Source: Thiobacillus sp. UBA6205 (lineage in GTDB: Bacteria; Pseudomonadota; Gammaproteobacteria; Burkholderiales; Thiobacillaceae). Taken from it: a DNA stretch of 18,569 nucleotides. Below the pieces are notes generated by a model, which worked only from the letters and a program-made list of their open reading frames with translations, made no database searches and was not told where the DNA came from. The stretch spans positions 6,650-25,218 of the forward strand of contig DISR01000076.1 of the NCBI GenBank assembly GCA_002421825.1, written 5' to 3'. Numbering within the stretch: the first letter of the stretch is position 1; every line of letters starts with the position of its first letter. Made by a program: the position numbers and the translations under genes. This document shows, in pieces, positions 15,106-18,569 of the stretch.

Positions 15106-15804
15106 ATGGACCTCCATACCCTCATCTACGGCATCTACCCCTATGTCGCCACTACCGTGTTCCTGCTCGGCAGCTGGATCCGTTTCGACCACGAGCAGTA
15201 CACCTGGAAGAGCGACTCCTCGCAGCTGCTCTCCAAGAAGGGCCTGCGTCTGGGAAGCAACTTCTTCCATGTCGGCATTCTCGGCCTTTTCTTCGGTCAC
15301 GTGGCCGGCCTGCTGACCCCGCACAGCGTGTTCCTCAGCCTCGGCGTTTCGGACATGGTGCACCAGTGGATCGCCATCATCGCCGGCACCATTTTCGGCA
15401 GCATGTGCTTAATCGGTGCAGTAATGCTGTGGATGCGGCGCATGTTCACGCCGCGCGTGCGTGCCGCTTCGCGCTGGATGGACATCAACATCCTGGGCTG
15501 GCTCGCCCTGACCGTGCTGCTCGGGCTGTCGACGGTCCCGACCTCCATACACCATGCCAACAACAACGACCCGACCACCATGATCCTGCTGGCCGACTGG
15601 GTGCAGAGCATTCTCTATCTGCAGCCCAATCCGGAACTGATCCGCAACGTGGACCTGGTCTACAGGCTGCACCTTTTCCTGGGCATGTCGGTATTCCTGT
15701 TCTTCCCCTTCACCCGGCTGGTGCACATCTGGAGCGCGCCCCTCACCTACCTCATCCGCGCCTACCAGGTGGTGCGCACCAAGCGCGGCATGATCCGGAG
15801 CTAG
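15106..15804 (+). CDS. narI: Respiratory nitrate reductase gamma subunit NarI (cytochrome b)
   Basis: The 232-residue protein is close to E. coli NarI (225) and has five membrane helices. Four histidines fall at the family's haem-ligand positions: His55 and His65 ('FFHVGILGLFFGHVAG') and His189 and His207 ('YRLHLFLGMSVFLFFPFTRLVHIWS'), with the expected spacings of 10 and 18. They bind two b-type haems. NarI oxidises quinol on the periplasmic side and passes electrons to NarH, contributing to the proton-motive force, and it anchors NarGH to the inner membrane. A strong AAGGAG precedes the ATG. It closes the nar operon, followed by a terminator at 15895-15940. Confidence 0.97.
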   Translation: MDLHTLIYGIYPYVATTVFLLGSWIRFDHEQYTWKSDSSQLLSKKGLRLGSNFFHVGILGLFFGHVAGLLTPHSVFLSLGVSDMVHQWIAIIAGTIFGSMCLIGAVMLWMRRMFTPRVRAASRWMDINILGWLALTVLLGLSTVPTSIHHANNNDPTTMILLADWVQSILYLQPNPELIRNVDLVYRLHLFLGMSVFLFFPFTRLVHIWSAPLTYLIRAYQVVRTKRGMIRS

Positions 15805-15856
15805 GAATCTTGACAAGTGGTTATGCCGATGCGCACGAGGAGTGCGTCTTGAATTG

Positions 15857-15954
15857 ACCATGATGTTTTTCATGGTGGGTGTTTACCCTACCCAGGCCCG
15901 GCCCTATCTTCCCTCCCTCCATTCGGCCGGGCCTTTTTTTACACCATGATGTTT
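15857..15954. repeat. 12-base direct repeats flanking the nar terminator
   Basis: ACCATGATGTTT occurs at 15857-15868 and again at 15943-15954, one copy on each side of the terminator hairpin. The first copy is also part of a small hairpin (CCATGA/TCATGG, 15858-15875), and GGGT/ACCC pair at 15877-15888. Nothing here looks like a gene. Confidence 0.5.
15895..15940 (+). terminator. Rho-independent terminator after narI
   Basis: Perfect 9-base arms GGCCCGGCC (15895-15903) and GGCCGGGCC (15925-15933) enclose a 21-base pyrimidine-rich loop and are followed by seven T residues (15934-15940). It lies 90 bases after the narI stop and ends the narK-narGHJI transcript before the DsrC-like gene. Confidence 0.88.
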
Positions 15955-15996
15955 GCCAAGTACTGATGATTTGCGCAAGCGGGACAGGAGCAACGA

Positions 15997-16326
15997 ATGA
16001 CAGATGTTGAAATCAAACTCCCCGAGCTGGATGCAGAAGGCTATCTGGTCGAACCTGCCGACTGGAACGAGGACATTGCGCGGGTGCTGGCACGCGCCGA
16101 GAATATCGAGCTCAGCGACGACCACTGGGATGTCATCCATTTCATGCGCGCCTACTACGAAGAGCACCAGGTGGCTGCCGACGCCCGCTTCGTCATCAAG
16201 CACCTCGCCAATCGTGTCGGCACCGGGGCGCAAAAAATGCTGTTCGCCCTTTTTCCCTACGGCTACGTGAAACAGGCCTGCAAGATCGCAGGCATGAAAC
16301 GGCCGCGCGCCTGGAGCACGGGCTAG
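15997..16326 (+). CDS. DsrC/TusE-family small protein with one redox cysteine (Cys_B only)
   Basis: This 109-residue cytoplasmic protein has the DsrC/TusE fold signature: 'LDAEGYLVEPADWNEDIARVLA' at the start, 'LSDDHWDVIHFMRAYYEEH' in the middle, and a C-terminal arm 'YGYVKQACKIAGMKRPRAW'. DsrC proteins carry two cysteines on this arm and use them for trisulfide and persulfide chemistry; TusE relays sulfur for tRNA thiolation using the penultimate one. Here the inner cysteine is present (Cys95), but the position 11 residues later, where the terminal cysteine belongs, is Trp106. The protein then ends S-T-G. It therefore cannot form the usual intramolecular disulfide. AGGAG (15986-15990) precedes the ATG. 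It lies directly after the nar operon but beyond a terminator. A regulatory or single-thiol sulfur-binding role is possible; neither is shown. Confidence 0.88.
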   Translation: MTDVEIKLPELDAEGYLVEPADWNEDIARVLARAENIELSDDHWDVIHFMRAYYEEHQVAADARFVIKHLANRVGTGAQKMLFALFPYGYVKQACKIAGMKRPRAWSTG

Positions 16327-16355
16327 CGGGAAGGCAAAATTTTCAAAAAGTCTTT

Positions 16356-16489
16356 AACCACGGGGGACACGGGGCGCACGGGGGAAGACTAAGCAATCGG
16401 CAGAAGGGCGAATCAAAAGGGTCAAGGTACGATTCGACAGGCAGGATTGCCGAATTTTCTGTTTTGTTTTGCCCGTGCTCCCCGTGGTT
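16356..16489. repeat. REP-like inverted repeat of CACGGGG units
   Basis: The left part (16356-16388) is built of CACGGGG-type units starting AACCACGGGGGACACGGGG. The right part (16471-16489) is the reverse complement of nearly the same sequence, matching in 16 of 19 positions. About 96 bases lie between them, with no gene. On the minus strand the translation contains the pattern N-H-G-E-H-G, seen when such repeats are translated by mistake. The pair lies between the end of the DsrC-like gene and the end of the convergent flavoprotein gene, the usual place for dispersed extragenic repeats. It could also act as a transcription barrier. Confidence 0.65.
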
Positions 16490-16506
16490 GACCGCCTTGC
16501 TGGCGC

Positions 16507-17670
16507 TTACGCCAATGCCGGCTTGACTCCGGTCAGCAGGTAGTCGATCAGTTCTCTCACCGAGCGGATGGCGCTGCCCAAGGGCAGGCTTTCGCTGCCC
16601 CGGAAGAACAGGCCTTTCCCGATGTCGCCCTTGAGCGCGGCCACCAGCTGGGTGTCGATGCAGAATTGTCCCGCCCTGGCGATGCCGTCGCGCAGGCCGC
16701 ACTGAATCAGGCAATGCAGCCCCACGGTGCAGCGCTCGTGGTCGAACTTGGCACAGGCCTGTAGCTTGTGCTCGCGCCTGAGGTAGTTCGCCAGCCATGG
16801 CGTCTTTACCGCACGCGCCGGCAACCCGGCCACGCTCATGAAGGTAACGATGTCCTCTGGCCTGGCCTCGGCCAGCACTTTCTTGAAATTGGGGTGTGCG
16901 TCGCCCTCCTCGGTGACGGCGAAAGGCGTGCCGAACTGCACCGCGCTGGCGCCCAGCGCCAGCAGTTCCATGAACCTCTCGTGCGTGTTGGCGCCGCCGG
17001 CAACAATTACCGGAATGCGCTCGCGCTCGATGCCCAGTTCCTTGAAGAGGTCGAATATGCCCTGCAGCACGCTGGCGAAATCGAAGCGCGCATCATCAAC
17101 GTCCTCGATTCTGGTCGCGCCCAGATGACCGCCGGCATAGCGCGGATGCTCGATGACGATGGCGTCCGGCATGCGGCCCTTGCGCATCCATTTCTTCAGC
17201 ACCACTGCCACACCGCGCACGTCGGACAGGATCGGGATCAGCGCGACATCGGGATAGCCCTGCACCAGCTCCGGCAGGTCGAGCGGCAGGCCCGCGCCCA
17301 TGACGATGGCCTCGGCGCCGGAGGCGCAAGCCTGGCGCACGTAGGCGGCGTGCTCGGTCACGGCCTTCATGACGTTGACCGCCACCAGGCCGTTGCCCGC
17401 TGCGGTTTCCAGCGCCATCCTGATTTCGCGGTCGAGCGCGACAAGGTTGATGGCATCAAGGGCTTCCTTGTCGCGGCACTTGCCCGCTTTTTCCATCAGA
17501 TCTGGATGGTGATGCCTGAGATCGATGCTGGCGATGGTGCCGATGGCGCCGGCCTTGGCCACGGCGCCGGCAAGCCGATGCGCGGACACGCCCACGCCCA
17601 TGCCGCCCTGAACGATGGGCAGCAGCGTTTTCCCCTTGATCGAGAACTCCGGATAGTCGGTCGTGCGCAT
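16507..17670 (-). CDS. Nitronate monooxygenase / 2-nitropropane dioxygenase-family flavoprotein with Cys-rich C-terminus
   Basis: From the ATG at 17670 the protein has 387 residues; a GGAGGA at 17677-17682 excludes the slightly longer reading. It is an FMN-binding TIM barrel: 'VQGGMGVGVSAHRLAGAV' near the N-terminus, the family histidine in 'YAGGHLGA' (His182), and the phosphate-binding stretch 'VIVAGGANTHERF' to 'GASAVQFGTPFAVTEE'. The family includes nitronate monooxygenases, which oxidise alkyl nitronates, and FabK-like enoyl-ACP reductases, and the two are hard to separate. Past the barrel a C-terminal part of about 85 residues carries five cysteines (Cys306, 314, 320, 324, 337), notably 'CTVGLHCLIQCGL', which could hold a metal or Fe-S cluster. 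It stands alone on the minus strand. No functional link to nitrate respiration can be claimed. Confidence 0.85.
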   Translation of the reverse strand: MRTTDYPEFSIKGKTLLPIVQGGMGVGVSAHRLAGAVAKAGAIGTIASIDLRHHHPDLMEKAGKCRDKEALDAINLVALDREIRMALETAAGNGLVAVNVMKAVTEHAAYVRQACASGAEAIVMGAGLPLDLPELVQGYPDVALIPILSDVRGVAVVLKKWMRKGRMPDAIVIEHPRYAGGHLGATRIEDVDDARFDFASVLQGIFDLFKELGIERERIPVIVAGGANTHERFMELLALGASAVQFGTPFAVTEEGDAHPNFKKVLAEARPEDIVTFMSVAGLPARAVKTPWLANYLRREHKLQACAKFDHERCTVGLHCLIQCGLRDGIARAGQFCIDTQLVAALKGDIGKGLFFRGSESLPLGSAIRSVRELIDYLLTGVKPALA

Positions 17671-17676
17671 GGCGAT

Positions 17677-17682
17677 TCCTCC
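17677..17682 (-). promoter_or_regulatory. Strong ribosome binding site deciding the flavoprotein start
   Basis: On the minus strand GGAGGA lies 6 bases before the ATG at 17670. The longer open frame to 17691 would place this site inside the coding region, so the start at 17670 is preferred. Confidence 0.75.
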
Positions 17683-17699
17683 AGCCAGCAAAGCGAGCC

Positions 17700-17738
17700 G
17701 AGCATATTAACACGACCTCCTTGTCTTAATATATGCTC
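17700..17738. promoter_or_regulatory. Imperfect AT-rich inverted repeat in the divergent flavoprotein-ribE region
   Basis: GAGCATATTAA (17700-17710) and TTAATATATGCTC (17726-17738) are inverted copies, the right one carrying an extra TA. The 15-base centre holds ACCTCCTTGT. It lies 30 bases upstream of the minus-strand flavoprotein gene and about 100 bases upstream of ribE, where an operator would be expected. The right arm also provides -10-like sequences, so it may simply be promoter DNA. No FMN-riboswitch-like structure was recognised between here and ribE. Confidence 0.45.
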
Positions 17739-17841
17739 CGGTAATGTGGCCATTTGCGTTGCCGGATTGATCGGACGGGGTTCTCCACACTGCCCGAAAA
17801 GCCTAAAATGGCGGTCTTCTCTGCAGTGACGCTCTTTAACC

Positions 17842-18447
17842 ATGTTTACCGGAATCATCCAGGCAGTCGGCAAAATCCACGAATACGAGGCGCGAGGCAA
17901 TGACGCGCGCATGGTCATCGACGCCGGCGGACTGGATCTCGCCGACGTGGCCGTGGGCGACAGCATCGCGGTGAACGGCGTGTGCCTCACCGCCGTCGCG
18001 CTTGCCCCCGCCACTTTCACTGTAGACGTGTCCGCCGAAACCCTGCGCTGCACCGAAGGCTTCGCGCCCGGCGCGAAGGTCAACCTGGAAAAGGCCATGC
18101 GCCCGATCGACCGCCTGGGCGGGCACATCGTGTCCGGCCACGTCGATGGCACGGGCGCGGTGGCCCGCTTCGAAGCAGCGGGCGAATCGCATCTGCTGGC
18201 GATCGACGCGCCGGCGGAACTCGCGCGCTACATCGCGGCCAAGGGTTCGATCACGGTGCAGGGAGTATCCCTCACGGTGAACCGTGTCGAGGGCGTGCGC
18301 TTTTTCATCAACCTGATTCCGCACACACTGGCCATGACCACCTTGAAGCACCTGGAGCCGGGCAGCCGCGTAAACCTGGAAATCGACATGGTCGCGCGCT
18401 ATGTGGAGCGCCTGACGCAATTCATGAATCCATCGGATAAAGATTAA
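17842..18447 (+). CDS. ribE: Riboflavin synthase, alpha chain
   Basis: The 201-residue protein begins 'MFTGIIQAVG', the invariant start of riboflavin synthase. It consists of two similar lumazine-binding barrels, residues 1 to about 95 and about 96 to 190. Recognisable parts are 'VGDSIAVNGVCLTAV' and 'VDVSAETLRCT' in the first barrel and 'GGHIVSGHVDGTG', 'GSITVQGVSLTVNRV' and 'FFINLIPHTLAMTTL' in the second, including the catalytic-site phenylalanine near the N-terminus and the conserved Ser and His residues. The enzyme dismutates two 6,7-dimethyl-8-ribityllumazine molecules into riboflavin and a pyrimidine. It is cytoplasmic and works as a trimer. It lies 3 bases before ribB, so they form an operon. 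ribD is not upstream in this window. Confidence 0.96.
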   Translation: MFTGIIQAVGKIHEYEARGNDARMVIDAGGLDLADVAVGDSIAVNGVCLTAVALAPATFTVDVSAETLRCTEGFAPGAKVNLEKAMRPIDRLGGHIVSGHVDGTGAVARFEAAGESHLLAIDAPAELARYIAAKGSITVQGVSLTVNRVEGVRFFINLIPHTLAMTTLKHLEPGSRVNLEIDMVARYVERLTQFMNPSDKD

Positions 18448-18450
18448 AAA

Positions 18451-18569
18451 ATGAGCCTCGCCCCCATCACCGAAATCATCGAAGAACTCAAGGCCGGCCG
18501 CATGGTCGTGCTGGTGGACGAAGAGGACCGCGAGAACGAAGGCGACCTGGTCATGGCCGCCGAGCACGT
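18451..18569 (+). CDS. ribB: 3,4-dihydroxy-2-butanone-4-phosphate synthase (RibB or RibBA), 3'-truncated by window
   Basis: The first 39 residues are visible: 'MSLAPITEIIEELKAGRM' followed by 'VVLVDEEDRENEGDLVMAAEH'. The acidic stretch D-E-E-D-R-E-N-E-G-D-L is the metal- and substrate-binding motif of DHBP synthase, which makes the four-carbon unit of riboflavin from ribulose 5-phosphate. It starts 3 bases after the ribE stop. Whether the protein ends after the RibB domain or continues into a GTP cyclohydrolase II domain (RibBA) cannot be told, because the window ends. Confidence 0.93.
   Translation, partial: MSLAPITEIIEELKAGRMVVLVDEEDRENEGDLVMAAEH

Noticed and set aside
16343..16798. A 151-codon minus-strand frame covering the repeat region
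   Set aside because: Its end is a translation of the CACGGGG repeat (N-H-G-E-H-G), and its other part is an out-of-frame reading of the flavoprotein gene.
17739..17841. Possible FMN riboswitch ahead of ribE
   Set aside because: The 103 bases before ribE show none of the conserved RFN element segments and are too short for the full structure.
1..18569. CRISPR arrays, tRNA or rRNA genes, insertion sequences, phage or conjugation genes
   Set aside because: No regularly spaced repeats, no tRNA cloverleaf or rRNA-like stretch, and no transposase or integrase reading frame was seen.

Overview
The window reads as a piece of the chromosome of a denitrifying or nitrate-respiring bacterium, most likely a betaproteobacterium (Nitrosomonadales / Rhodocyclales-like). 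This rests on high GC, a NarXL two-component system next to narK-narK-narGHJI, a nosY-nosL end of a nitrous oxide reductase cluster, and ribE-ribB order. The taxonomic call is inference from gene content and protein style, not from a marker gene.

Layout. (1) Positions 1-2523, plus strand: the 3' end of a nos cluster, with nosY (5'-truncated by the window), nosL, two small unrecognised genes and a second, different NosL-family gene. All are packed with gaps or overlaps of a few bases, so they look like one transcript ending at a strong bidirectional terminator (2561-2590). (2) Positions 2610-3041, minus strand: a small lipoprotein c-type cytochrome. (3) Positions 3268-5834, minus strand: narX-narL, the nitrate/nitrite sensor kinase and response regulator. 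(4) A divergent intergenic region (5835-6083) that carries a perfect palindrome matching a NarL 7-2-7 operator, plus a separate copy of the same heptamer. (5) Positions 6084-15804, plus strand: two different NarK-type transporters followed by narG, narH, narJ and narI, a complete membrane-bound respiratory nitrate reductase operon, ending at a terminator (15895-15940). (6) Positions 15997-16326: a DsrC/TusE-family small protein that keeps one of the two redox cysteines. (7) A REP-like inverted repeat (16356-16489). (8) Positions 16507-17670, minus strand: a nitronate monooxygenase-family flavoprotein with a cysteine-rich C-terminal extension. (9) Positions 17842-18569, plus strand: ribE and the start of ribB/ribBA.

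How it works together: NarX would sense nitrate or nitrite in the periplasm and phosphorylate NarL, which plausibly binds the palindrome in front of narK. The NarK proteins move nitrate in and nitrite out. NarGHI reduces nitrate on the cytoplasmic side using quinol oxidised by the cytochrome b subunit NarI, and NarJ inserts the cofactor. NosY and NosL belong to copper-centre maturation of periplasmic N2O reductase. Nitrite and NO reductases are not in the window.

The best candidates for something undescribed are the two small genes built into the nos transcript between two unlike nosL genes, and the one-cysteine DsrC-like protein just after narI. No CRISPR array, tRNA, rRNA, insertion sequence or phage gene was seen. 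No gene-free stretch exceeds 300 bases.
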